NCBI GenBank assembly: GCA_018713805.1
Contig: DVOF01000222.1
Span: 1-6,608, forward strand
Length of the DNA: 6,608 bases
From: Candidatus Aphodoplasma excrementigallinarum
Lineage (GTDB): Bacteria > Bacillota > Clostridia > UBA1381 > UMGS1253
Reading direction: 5' to 3'
Below are positions 1-6,472 of this stretch, one piece after another. A model generated the notes under the pieces. That model was not told the origin of the DNA and made no database searches. It was given only the letters and a program-made list of their open reading frames with translations. Position 1 is the stretch's first letter. Each line of letters starts with the position of its first letter. Made by a program: the position numbers and the translations under genes.

Positions 1-16
1 TGTGTATAAGAGACAG
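1..16 (+). other. Tn5/Nextera mosaic-end adapter remnant
   Basis: The first 16 bases, TGTGTATAAGAGACAG, equal the 3' end of the 19-bp Tn5 mosaic end used in transposase-based sequencing libraries. Its position flush with the contig end points to untrimmed adapter rather than a natural transposon end. Genomic sequence therefore probably begins at 17, and nothing biological should be read from these bases. Confidence 0.95.
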
Positions 17-33
17 CCCCAATAACTGCGCAT
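17..33 (-). CDS. Possible start of a truncated divergent gene
   Basis: On the minus strand an ATG at 33-31 is preceded by GGAGGAG at 44-38, with 4 to 6 bases between them, which is a convincing ribosome binding site. Only five codons (Met-Arg-Ser-Tyr-Trp) and part of a sixth remain before the adapter, so the product cannot be recognised. A divergently transcribed regulator, for example of the HxlR or MarR type, is a common neighbour of small NAD(P)H-binding proteins and would fit the palindrome at 87-102, but this is inference from context. The call rests only on the ribosome binding site and start codon. Confidence 0.3.
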
Positions 34-86
34 TTGTCTCCTCCGGGTAACTGTCCAATTGTTTCCTTTTGGTGACTACACCACAA

Positions 87-102
87 TAAAGTGCGTACTT
101 TA
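87..102. promoter_or_regulatory. Operator-like palindrome over the -35 box
   Basis: TAAAGT at 87-92 and ACTTTA at 97-102 are perfect inverted 6-base arms around GCGT, so 14 of 16 positions are symmetric. The right arm overlaps the -35 hexamer at 99-104, and a protein bound here would block RNA polymerase. The size and symmetry suit a dimeric winged-helix repressor, such as one of the HxlR/DUF24 family. The binding protein is not in the window and is a guess. Confidence 0.5.
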
Positions 103-127
103 CAGGCGGGGGCGGCCTGCGTATAAT
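99..127 (+). promoter_or_regulatory. Sigma-A type promoter of the NAD(P)H-binding gene
   Basis: TTTACA at 99-104 (5 of 6 to the -35 consensus) and a perfect TATAAT at 122-127 are separated by exactly 17 bases. Transcription would start around 134-136, leaving a leader of about 95 bases before the ATG at 229. I see no riboswitch or clear hairpin in that leader. Confidence 0.8.
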
Positions 128-213
128 ATAGCCAAGAGCTTAGGAGAACGGCCGCTTCAAGACTCCATGTAAAAAAGATTTTTCAATACATTCGGCAATG
201 CCCGACAAATGTG

Positions 214-220
214 AAGGAGG
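214..220 (+). promoter_or_regulatory. Ribosome binding site fixing the start at 229
   Basis: AAGGAGG lies 8 bases before the ATG at 229. An in-frame GTG at 211 overlaps the upstream edge of this site and has none of its own, so 229 is the start to use. Confidence 0.85.
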
Positions 221-228
221 AACAAAAA

Positions 229-858
229 ATGAAAATCGCAGTTATTGGTGCAAACGGAAAAGCCGGCAGCCTCATCGTAAAGGAAGCCGTGGACAGAGGC
301 CTCGACGTGACCGCTGTTGTACGCGGGGACAACCAGACGGCCGCGCAGCATACTCTGAAAAAGGACCTGTTTGATTTGGCCGCTGCCGACTTAAAAGGCT
401 TTGACGCTGTCATCGACGCATTTGGCGCCTGGACGGAGGATACCCTCCCCCAGCACAGCACCTCTTTGAAGCATCTGTGCGATGTGCTTTCCGGCACGGA
501 GACCCGGCTTCTCGTAGTCGGCGGCGCTGGCAGCCTGTATGTCAATCCGGGACATACCGCCTGTGTATCCGACGGTCCGGATTTCCCGGACGGCTTCAAG
601 CCGCTTGCGGCCGCAATGGCAAAGGCGCTTAGCGAGCTCCGCCAGAGAAACGACGTCAAGTGGACGTATATCAGCCCCGCTGCTGATTTCCGTGCGGACG
701 GCGCCCGCACCGGCAAATATATCCTCGGCGGCGAGGAGCTGACGCTCAACTCCAAAGGGGAAAGCGTCATCAGCTACGCTGACTATGCCATTGCCATGAT
801 CGACGAAGCAACCAAAGGAAACAACATCCAAAAACGCATCAGCGTTGTTGCAGATTAA
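229..858 (+). CDS. NAD(P)H-binding Rossmann-fold protein
   Basis: A 209-residue cytoplasmic protein of the small atypical short-chain dehydrogenase group (NmrA-like / NAD(P)H-binding family, Pfam NAD_binding_10 type). The N-terminal strand and dinucleotide loop MKIAVIGANGKAG holds GxxGxxG at residues 7-13. An acidic turn with FDAVIDAFGAW follows at about 58-68. A second core strand, RLLVVGGAGSLYV, is at about 93-105, and the ISPAADF segment at 148-154 sits where such proteins shape the substrate or flavin pocket. The length is normal for the family and there is no Tyr-x-x-x-Lys catalytic pair, so it may be a redox-responsive or quinone/flavin-reductase-like protein rather than a classical dehydrogenase. 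The substrate cannot be told. It has its own promoter with an operator-like palindrome, so it is probably inducible, and it converges on the large surface-protein gene with no evident functional tie to it. Confidence 0.88.
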   Translation: MKIAVIGANGKAGSLIVKEAVDRGLDVTAVVRGDNQTAAQHTLKKDLFDLAAADLKGFDAVIDAFGAWTEDTLPQHSTSLKHLCDVLSGTETRLLVVGGAGSLYVNPGHTACVSDGPDFPDGFKPLAAAMAKALSELRQRNDVKWTYISPAADFRADGARTGKYILGGEELTLNSKGESVISYADYAIAMIDEATKGNNIQKRISVVAD

Positions 859-878
859 AAAAGTATGCATTTGGAATT

Positions 879-912
879 AAATGAAAGCAGGGCTATAGCC
901 CTGCTTTCATTT
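879..912. terminator. Bidirectional terminator, perfect 34-bp palindrome
   Basis: The two 17-base halves (left half AAATGAAAGCAGGGCTA) are exact reverse complements, folding as a stem of about 15 bp with a TATA loop and a GC-rich core, GCAGGGC/GCCCTGC. Both exits are T-rich (TTTCATTT), followed on the minus strand by AATTCC. It lies 20 bases after the stop of the NAD(P)H-binding gene and 84 bases after the stop of the convergent surface-protein gene, so it probably ends both transcripts. The T tracts are short and interrupted, so its efficiency is uncertain. Confidence 0.75.
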
Positions 913-996
913 GCCCGTATCCAGCACCTGTCTAATACAATACCGATTGGCGTTGTTGTCGGCATGCGTTTTCGCACAATAACCAGTTTTTTCCTA

Positions 997-3900
997 TCAC
1001 ACTTTATTCTTTTCCAGATACCGCTGAAGGATGGCTGCGGTTTCCGCGCGCGTCGCATTGCCCGCCGGGTCGATGACCGCATTCTCCTTGCCGGTGATGA
1101 TGCCGTTTTGCACAGCCCACAGCATCGCGCTTTTTGCATAGCCGGATATCGCCTCCGCATCTGTAAACGCGGCAAGCCCCGTCCCGGTACACTCCGGCGA
1201 ACCTGCATAACGGTAGAAGATCGCCGCCATCTGTTCGCGGGTAATTGCGTCGTCCGGCCCAAACGTGCCGTCGCCGTACCCGCTCACGATCGCATTTTCA
1301 CTTGCCCAGAGAACTGCATCGGTATACCAGCTATCCGCAGCAACGTCTGTAAACATAGTTTCCGCAGCTGTTTCCGGCTCGCCTGCCATGCGGTAGAGTA
1401 CCGTCACCAGCATGGCGCGGCTCAGCGTCCCGTCCGGGTCAAATTCTGTCTCGCTCACACCCGACATCAGCGCGTTCTCATACGCATACTGGACTGCACC
1501 ACAGTACCACGCGTTTTCCACCAGATCCGTGAAGGGATGCTCCCTCGCGGGCGTAGGAGTTGGGGTAGGCGTAGGAGTTGGGGTTGACGGTGTAACAACG
1601 CCGGTGTTCCCGCCCGGAGGGTTCGCCCCCGTCGAGCCACCGGTATTGGAACCGCCGCCATTTCCTTCTTCAGCATTCTCTTCCTGAGTAAAGTCGTCCG
1701 TGTAATGGAACACGATTTTATCTCCATTTTTCACGGTTTGCTCTGCTATGCCCTTTTCCGTATAGCTGCCGTTTACCGTATACATCCAGCCGGAATTCGG
1801 GCCATTGTCGAACTCTTCCAAATCGTCAATCTTTGAAATATAGTTTCCGTCTGCATTTACAAACGTATACTTCCCGTCCAGCGCCTGCTCGAGCACATCC
1901 AGGACTGTGGCGGGAGAATCCACCTTATACGCCGTTTGAGGAATCCACGTGGCCAGTCCGCCGTCCTTATAGGTGTGGACTTCGCCGTTTTCTCCATGCG
2001 GCTCGTCCCCAAGCAGCGTAAAGTATACCGTAATCGTTCCGGTAGATGCCGGTGCGGAAGCTTTCGTCACCTTCAGTGTGACTGTGTGGGTAACGCCGTC
2101 CTTCTCCCCGGTAATGGTAAAGGTGTTTTCACCCGTACTCAGGGAATACGCGCTTTCAAGCGGCGCGCCGTTGACCGAAACCGTCACATCCGCGCCCACA
2201 ACGGGCACAATACCTATAGAGGAAATCCGGTAACCGACGGACGCCGTATACGTTTGGCCGTCCTTTGTTTCCGCTGTGCGCGTGCTGCCGGATACATCGA
2301 TTTTAATCCCTTCAATCAGCTCATCCGTTTCCGTCGCCTCGCTTGTGAGCCGCAAAAGATAGATAACCGGTTCTTTGTCGCCGTTTTGTACGAGAATCCG
2401 TACCAGCTTTTCCCCGCTCTCCTCCGTAACTTTGAAGCCTTCGGCCGTTTCATTAAAGGCAACGCGCTGATTGTTGATATAAATATTATCTGTTGCATCC
2501 GCGCCGTCCAGAGAGAGGGAAATATATTTCATATCGCCCAGGTCAACGCTGTAAATCTGCTGATCTTCCGTAAAGGTTACTTTCTTCGTATCCGCCCCAT
2601 CTGTGATTGTCACCCCGGTTAGGGCCGCAGTTTTCCCCACAGCCTCGCTTTGCGGGGTTGTACGCACCACGCCTGCAATCTCGGGAGATTTTTCACTAAA
2701 AGAGGGATGCCAGATGTTAGATACCGTTTGCAGCTTTACATAATGGAATGCTTTGCCGGAAACATTTACGGGATTCCCTTCCTCATCCACCGCCCACGCC
2801 AGGTCAAAACCATTGGGGCTTAGGTCATAATTGCTGTTGTCCAGATATGCGTTCACATCTCCGCCGATCGTCCCGTTCGGGAAGCAGTCGCCATATCCCC
2901 ACCAGATAGGATATGCGTCAACAGCAACGCCGGACACTGCGGTGTCGCCGTTTCTGGACGGCAGCATTACGCCCGAAAGCGTCAGGCTGTCGGATGCGGC
3001 AAGGTCGTTCATATAGTACACGCTTGCGGAAGGGTAACTGCCTGTGTTAGAGGTTCCGTCGTTGCTGTTGCCGTGGCTGTCCGTCCATGCAGTTTTCCCG
3101 TTTGCCGTTTTGGTGTAGGTAACGCTGTAATCCCAGTCGACGCCGTCCTCATAATGGGCAGAGCCGGCCAGCGCGTACCATTGCTCTCCGTCCTCAGACA
3201 CCCATACCTGCGCCGGCTCAAAGAAGCTCGTCTTTGTAGGAGACGACGTATCTTTGTTCGCATTGCCATAGACATAGAAGTCCATTCCATATTTATTGTT
3301 TGGGTCGTCCGTCAAGCCTTCGTCGTAATAATACGTGATATAACCGCCGAAACCGCCGAGGGAAACGGCGTTCCCCGACAGGGATTTCCATGGAGCCGCG
3401 GCATTGCCGGTGCCAGCTCCATTGGTGTACTGGCTGTTGATGCAGAGATAATCCACAACCTTGTCGGGGTAACCGGCCTTTTTCGCTTGCAGCGCGAAGC
3501 TGTAACTGTTAACAAGATTACCGTCGGCCGATGTGACACGCAGCGTTTGTGCGCTCGTTGTCAAATTTAGCGTGTAAACGCCGTTTTCATCCGGCGTCTG
3601 CTCCGTATTCCCGAGCTTAACTGTAGCGCCATCTGTTACCGTATAGGTCATAGCAGCGCTGCTGCTTCCCACCGGGACAACAATTGTGTAGTTGTAGCGG
3701 CCGCTCGTAAAGGGCGGGTACCAATCCCCACCATCTGTAGAAGCTGAAAGGATTTGCGCGTCGGCGGCGTTTGCTTCCGCCTGCTCGACCCATACGATGT
3801 AAGTGTTCGGCGCGCTGTCCGCAAAGCCGTCCTGACCGGCCTTTACGTTATCGGAATACGTCTTATCGTCTAAAACCTGAATTTGAACCTGGGCTGCACC

Positions 3901-6270
3901 CTCGCTAAAACAGATGGGCTCTGTCGCGCCGCCGCCCTGCGGCAGCTCCGTCCACGATTCCCCGCCGTCTGCCGAATAGCGCAGATGTTCGTAGGCCGTT
4001 GTACCCAAAAGATTCAGCGAAAACGCCGCAACATCGTCAAACACAAAGCTTTTGTAGTAATACTGCGTGCCGGTCACGCCTGTGCCGGAGGATGGCGTAC
4101 CGTCCTCATTTGCCCGGAGCATCGTCCCCTCTGCTGCGCCCTGATAGTTAGCAGGAGAAAGTTCCCTTCCCTCCGGCGCAAGCACAATGCCCGTGCTGCT
4201 TTTCACCGTCTTGGTTTCATCTCTGGGGCGGGTGATATGGAACGTATAGGCCGTTTTGTTCTCCGCATTCGCCTTGTCCGCCAACGTGATGGTAACGTCG
4301 GTATCGTCGAAGCCAATATTTTCAAGATATGTAATGGCGCCGCTGTTAACAGGCACCGCCTTATGCTCTCCATCCGCGTCAATATATTCCGCAGTTGCAG
4401 CAAATTTATTTATATCATAAAGCGTCGTATTTTGCAACGTCAGCTTAGACGTGCTATAAGTTTTGATCTTCAATGCATATTCGGTAGTAGTCGGTGCAAA
4501 TTGATATGCTGTAGAATAATCCTCAATTGCCGTACTTAAAAATTGGAGATTTTCAAAATAAGGCGTTACGGCGTCCTGCACAACGACCTTGATACCGCCC
4601 TTGCTACCCTCGCTGTCAGTAGCGGTGATGATAACGGAACCAACGCCCTGCGCCGTTACCAAACCGGTCTCATCCACCGTGGCAACCGTTTCGTCCGCGC
4701 TGCTCCAGGAGGCCACCTCCCGCCCCTCGCCCACATACGCAGTAAGCTGCATAGCCGGGTTCGGCGTTTCCGCCGTCTTGGACAGATACGTCTTTGTCCG
4801 GTTTCCATCCGCATCCTCAACGGCTACGCCTGTAATGGTAATTGTCGCCGTATCCGTCATGCTATCGTCAAAATCCAACGCAAAGGCGGCGTCAAAGGTG
4901 CCAGGGCGAAGGGCGTTAAACCGGATGGAATTTTTCTTCGCGCTCAGGTCCTGGCCTTCCGCCAGCTCTGCGACCCCTTCCGCGCCCGGATAGCTCCAAA
5001 GGGTATGGCCATTGTAGCCGCCGCTGATGGAAATCGTTTTCGCCGTCTGCCCATCCTCCGAAAGCGCCACAGACTGCGTTTTCTGGTAACTGCTAAACAT
5101 ATATCCAGCAAGGGAGAAGTTGGCCGTTTGGGAAACGGCCGCATCCAGCTTGGAAACAGCCGTAATCCTTGCAGAGGACGTCGAGCCGCTGCTGAAGGTT
5201 GCCGTCGTTGTCAGCAGGCCGCTCTCTGCATCTATGCCGCCTACATAGCTTGACGATGTGCTCCAAATAACCGGCGTTTCATTCCCGTCCTGGTCGTAGG
5301 CTTTAAACTGGAAGGTATCGCCCGTTTTTGCAAGCAGCGTCGTATCGTCGACCGCGCGGCTGTCCTCACATACGATGGTGATGTCAGTCGGCGCAGGGAG
5401 CTGCTGCTCCTCCTCGACGGTCACGCAGCACCACGGCGCAATGATAGGCGCGCCATACTCGCCCTCCATGCCGTTTGCGGTAATAAAATAGGTTCCGGCT
5501 TCGCTAAAGCGCAATGCTGCCTGTCCATCTGCGTCAAGCAATACTGTCCCACCGTCTGCATCTGTCAGCGCCGCACTCAGCGAACCGTCCGCGTTTACCG
5601 TATGCAGGGTAATGTATCCGTCCTCGCCGTTGATTGGCTCCGCCACAGGCTCATAGCCCATGGCGCTCATAGCTATAAAGCCCTTTAGCGTCAGCGTGAA
5701 GGCCTCGTTCACAGATACCGTCTTCTCCGTTTCTGTGAAATAGGTATAATAGTCCATCCAAAAACTGTCCTGATAGAACCAGAACTCCACGTTGTCGTTT
5801 GCCGCAAGCACGGCCGTATCCATGGTATAGCCCGTCGTGCCGTACTCCCCGGCGATCCCGTCGTTGGGCATCCCGCCGTTCACGAAAAAGCCCGTGCTGG
5901 CAGCACTTTGGCCAAACGCTTTTGAAACAGTGCCCGACAGAATATCCAAATAGTTTTTGGCAGACTCCTTTGTAAAGGCGTCGCCATATTTTGCCTTATG
6001 CACGGCAACCAAAGCGTCAAACACAGTAGGCCCGTCCACCGGCTTCTTGTTATGGTCCTCCGCCGCCACCGCGTAGCCATATGCTTCCGCCATCCCGTCT
6101 GTGACGGCCACTTCCTGCCGGTTAAACAGAAAGGCGCCATCCTGCTGCGCGCTGAAAAGAACCGTCACGCTCTCTGTTTCTGCGCCGTCCGCCATTGCGC
6201 CCAGAGGCAAAACGCTCAAAAGCATCATGAGCGCCAGAAAACACGAAAGCAGTTTGTTAATTTTTTGCAT
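997..6270 (-). CDS. SLH-anchored surface protein with transcobalamin-like DUF4430 domains, probable corrinoid binder
   Basis: A secreted 1757-residue wall protein. Residues 1-27 are a signal peptide (KINK, a hydrophobic core, then a cut after AMA). About 32-170 is a divergent DUF4430-like domain (TVFDALVAVHK, FFVNGGMPNDG, DNVEFWFYQD), followed by an Ig-like domain to about 287. Big_2-type domains lie at about 293-390 (degenerate) and 495-566 (WSSADETVATVDETGLVTA). Cadherin-like beta-sandwiches lie at about 568-690 and 835-930. About 934-1202 is an aromatic, acidic domain (LGGFGGYITYYYDE, YPIWWGYGDCFPN, GFDLAWAVDEEGNPV) that I recognise as resembling a Bacteroidetes cell-surface family. Two more sandwiches run to 1403. 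About 1411-1525 is a textbook DUF4430 domain, related to the beta domain of transcobalamin and intrinsic factor (VLDVLEQAL, FDNGPNSGWMYTVNG, VKNGDKIVFHYTDD). A Gly/Asn and Pro-Thr linker (1530-1575) leads to three SLH repeats (about 1578-1630, 1638-1690, 1701-1755) with LSRAM, ITREQ and ATRAE motifs that bind secondary wall polymer. GAGGAGG 7 bases upstream supports the start. A cobalamin riboswitch precedes it. Catching corrinoids at the cell surface is inferred, not shown; an adhesin role is the alternative. Confidence 0.9.
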   Translation of the reverse strand: MQKINKLLSCFLALMMLLSVLPLGAMADGAETESVTVLFSAQQDGAFLFNRQEVAVTDGMAEAYGYAVAAEDHNKKPVDGPTVFDALVAVHKAKYGDAFTKESAKNYLDILSGTVSKAFGQSAASTGFFVNGGMPNDGIAGEYGTTGYTMDTAVLAANDNVEFWFYQDSFWMDYYTYFTETEKTVSVNEAFTLTLKGFIAMSAMGYEPVAEPINGEDGYITLHTVNADGSLSAALTDADGGTVLLDADGQAALRFSEAGTYFITANGMEGEYGAPIIAPWCCVTVEEEQQLPAPTDITIVCEDSRAVDDTTLLAKTGDTFQFKAYDQDGNETPVIWSTSSSYVGGIDAESGLLTTTATFSSGSTSSARITAVSKLDAAVSQTANFSLAGYMFSSYQKTQSVALSEDGQTAKTISISGGYNGHTLWSYPGAEGVAELAEGQDLSAKKNSIRFNALRPGTFDAAFALDFDDSMTDTATITITGVAVEDADGNRTKTYLSKTAETPNPAMQLTAYVGEGREVASWSSADETVATVDETGLVTAQGVGSVIITATDSEGSKGGIKVVVQDAVTPYFENLQFLSTAIEDYSTAYQFAPTTTEYALKIKTYSTSKLTLQNTTLYDINKFAATAEYIDADGEHKAVPVNSGAITYLENIGFDDTDVTITLADKANAENKTAYTFHITRPRDETKTVKSSTGIVLAPEGRELSPANYQGAAEGTMLRANEDGTPSSGTGVTGTQYYYKSFVFDDVAAFSLNLLGTTAYEHLRYSADGGESWTELPQGGGATEPICFSEGAAQVQIQVLDDKTYSDNVKAGQDGFADSAPNTYIVWVEQAEANAADAQILSASTDGGDWYPPFTSGRYNYTIVVPVGSSSAAMTYTVTDGATVKLGNTEQTPDENGVYTLNLTTSAQTLRVTSADGNLVNSYSFALQAKKAGYPDKVVDYLCINSQYTNGAGTGNAAAPWKSLSGNAVSLGGFGGYITYYYDEGLTDDPNNKYGMDFYVYGNANKDTSSPTKTSFFEPAQVWVSEDGEQWYALAGSAHYEDGVDWDYSVTYTKTANGKTAWTDSHGNSNDGTSNTGSYPSASVYYMNDLAASDSLTLSGVMLPSRNGDTAVSGVAVDAYPIWWGYGDCFPNGTIGGDVNAYLDNSNYDLSPNGFDLAWAVDEEGNPVNVSGKAFHYVKLQTVSNIWHPSFSEKSPEIAGVVRTTPQSEAVGKTAALTGVTITDGADTKKVTFTEDQQIYSVDLGDMKYISLSLDGADATDNIYINNQRVAFNETAEGFKVTEESGEKLVRILVQNGDKEPVIYLLRLTSEATETDELIEGIKIDVSGSTRTAETKDGQTYTASVGYRISSIGIVPVVGADVTVSVNGAPLESAYSLSTGENTFTITGEKDGVTHTVTLKVTKASAPASTGTITVYFTLLGDEPHGENGEVHTYKDGGLATWIPQTAYKVDSPATVLDVLEQALDGKYTFVNADGNYISKIDDLEEFDNGPNSGWMYTVNGSYTEKGIAEQTVKNGDKIVFHYTDDFTQEENAEEGNGGGSNTGGSTGANPPGGNTGVVTPSTPTPTPTPTPTPAREHPFTDLVENAWYCGAVQYAYENALMSGVSETEFDPDGTLSRAMLVTVLYRMAGEPETAAETMFTDVAADSWYTDAVLWASENAIVSGYGDGTFGPDDAITREQMAAIFYRYAGSPECTGTGLAAFTDAEAISGYAKSAMLWAVQNGIITGKENAVIDPAGNATRAETAAILQRYLEKNKV
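1551..1586 (-). repeat. Two 18-bp tandem repeats encoding the Pro-Thr linker
   Basis: Two adjacent 18-base units, at 1551-1568 and 1569-1586, differ at one base. They are themselves made of near-identical hexamers and code for alternating Thr-Pro between the DUF4430 and SLH domains. The linker probably acts as an extended spacer through the wall. Such repeats can change copy number by slippage, always in frame because the units are multiples of three. Confidence 0.8.
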
Positions 6271-6277
6271 GACCTTT

Positions 6278-6284
6278 CCTCCTC
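6278..6284 (-). promoter_or_regulatory. Ribosome binding site of the surface-protein gene
   Basis: On the minus strand GAGGAGG at 6284-6278 is followed by AAAGGTC and then ATG at 6270. The 7-base spacing is ideal and the downstream signal peptide confirms this start. It is not part of either leader hairpin, so the riboswitch more likely acts on transcription than on ribosome access. Confidence 0.85.
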
Positions 6285-6349
6285 GGTTTTAATTTTAAAA
6301 TACCGTAGCAATCTCTTTGTTTTCTAACCGCCCCCATAATTCCGGGCAA

Positions 6350-6384
6350 TAAAAAAGCTGCGGCAATCTTTCATTGCCACAGCT
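6350..6384 (-). terminator. Intrinsic terminator in the riboswitch leader
   Basis: On the minus strand AGCTGTGGCAAT (6384-6373) pairs with ATTGCCGCAGCT (6367-6356) across a GAAAG loop, giving 12 bp with one G-U pair, followed directly by a run of T. It lies 80 bases before the start codon of the surface-protein gene and downstream of the cobalamin aptamer. It is the best candidate for the off state of the switch when cobalamin is bound. I did not find an obvious competing antiterminator partner by eye. Confidence 0.75.
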
Positions 6385-6419
6385 GTTTTCCTGTGATCCC
6401 GCACTTTTTTGCGTATGCC

Positions 6420-6467
6420 AAAAAAAGCTACCGCACCTATACCACCTTTGCCGGTAAACACGGTGCG
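6420..6467 (-). terminator. Second hairpin with T7 tract next to the aptamer
   Basis: On the minus strand CGCACC (6467-6462) pairs with GGTGCG (6437-6432). An inner TACC/GGTA helix can stack inside it. The hairpin is followed by GTAGC and seven T. It begins within ten bases of the aptamer's 3' conserved box, so it could be a first terminator, an aptamer-proximal hairpin taking part in a loop-loop contact, or both. The five bases between stem and T tract make it a weaker terminator than the one at 6350-6384. Confidence 0.5.
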
Positions 6468-6472
6468 ACATT

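Noticed and set aside
21..97. 25-base periodic elements as a CRISPR array
   Set aside because: The units are only partly alike, with no constant repeat and variable spacer, and only three are present.
167..172. ATG TAA start-stop pair in the leader of the NAD(P)H-binding gene
   Set aside because: It has no ribosome binding site at useful spacing, and a minimal start-stop is expected by chance.
211..228. GTG at 211 as the start of the NAD(P)H-binding protein, adding six residues
   Set aside because: The extra codons overlap the AAGGAGG site itself, there is no ribosome binding site before 211, and the family starts directly with the MKIAVIGANG strand.
183..870. Minus-strand open frames of 195 and 159 codons opposite the NAD(P)H-binding gene
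   Set aside because: They lie antisense to a recognisable Rossmann protein, have low-complexity Ser/Arg-rich or unrecognisable translations, and lack convincing ribosome binding sites.
965..976. TGCG-TTTT-CGCA mini hairpin after the surface-protein stop
   Set aside because: The stem is only four base pairs and no T tract follows on the minus strand. The palindrome at 879-912 is the better terminator.
865..1587. Plus-strand 240-codon open frame crossing the terminator
   Set aside because: It starts inside the intergenic region, runs through the palindrome and then antisense to the SLH repeats. The translation is Arg/His-rich with no known domain.
1936..2622. Plus-strand open frames inside the surface-protein gene, including those at 3073-3570, 3883-4539 and 4543-5253
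   Set aside because: All are antisense shadows of a continuous, domain-rich 1757-codon gene. Their Arg/Cys-rich translations show no family features.
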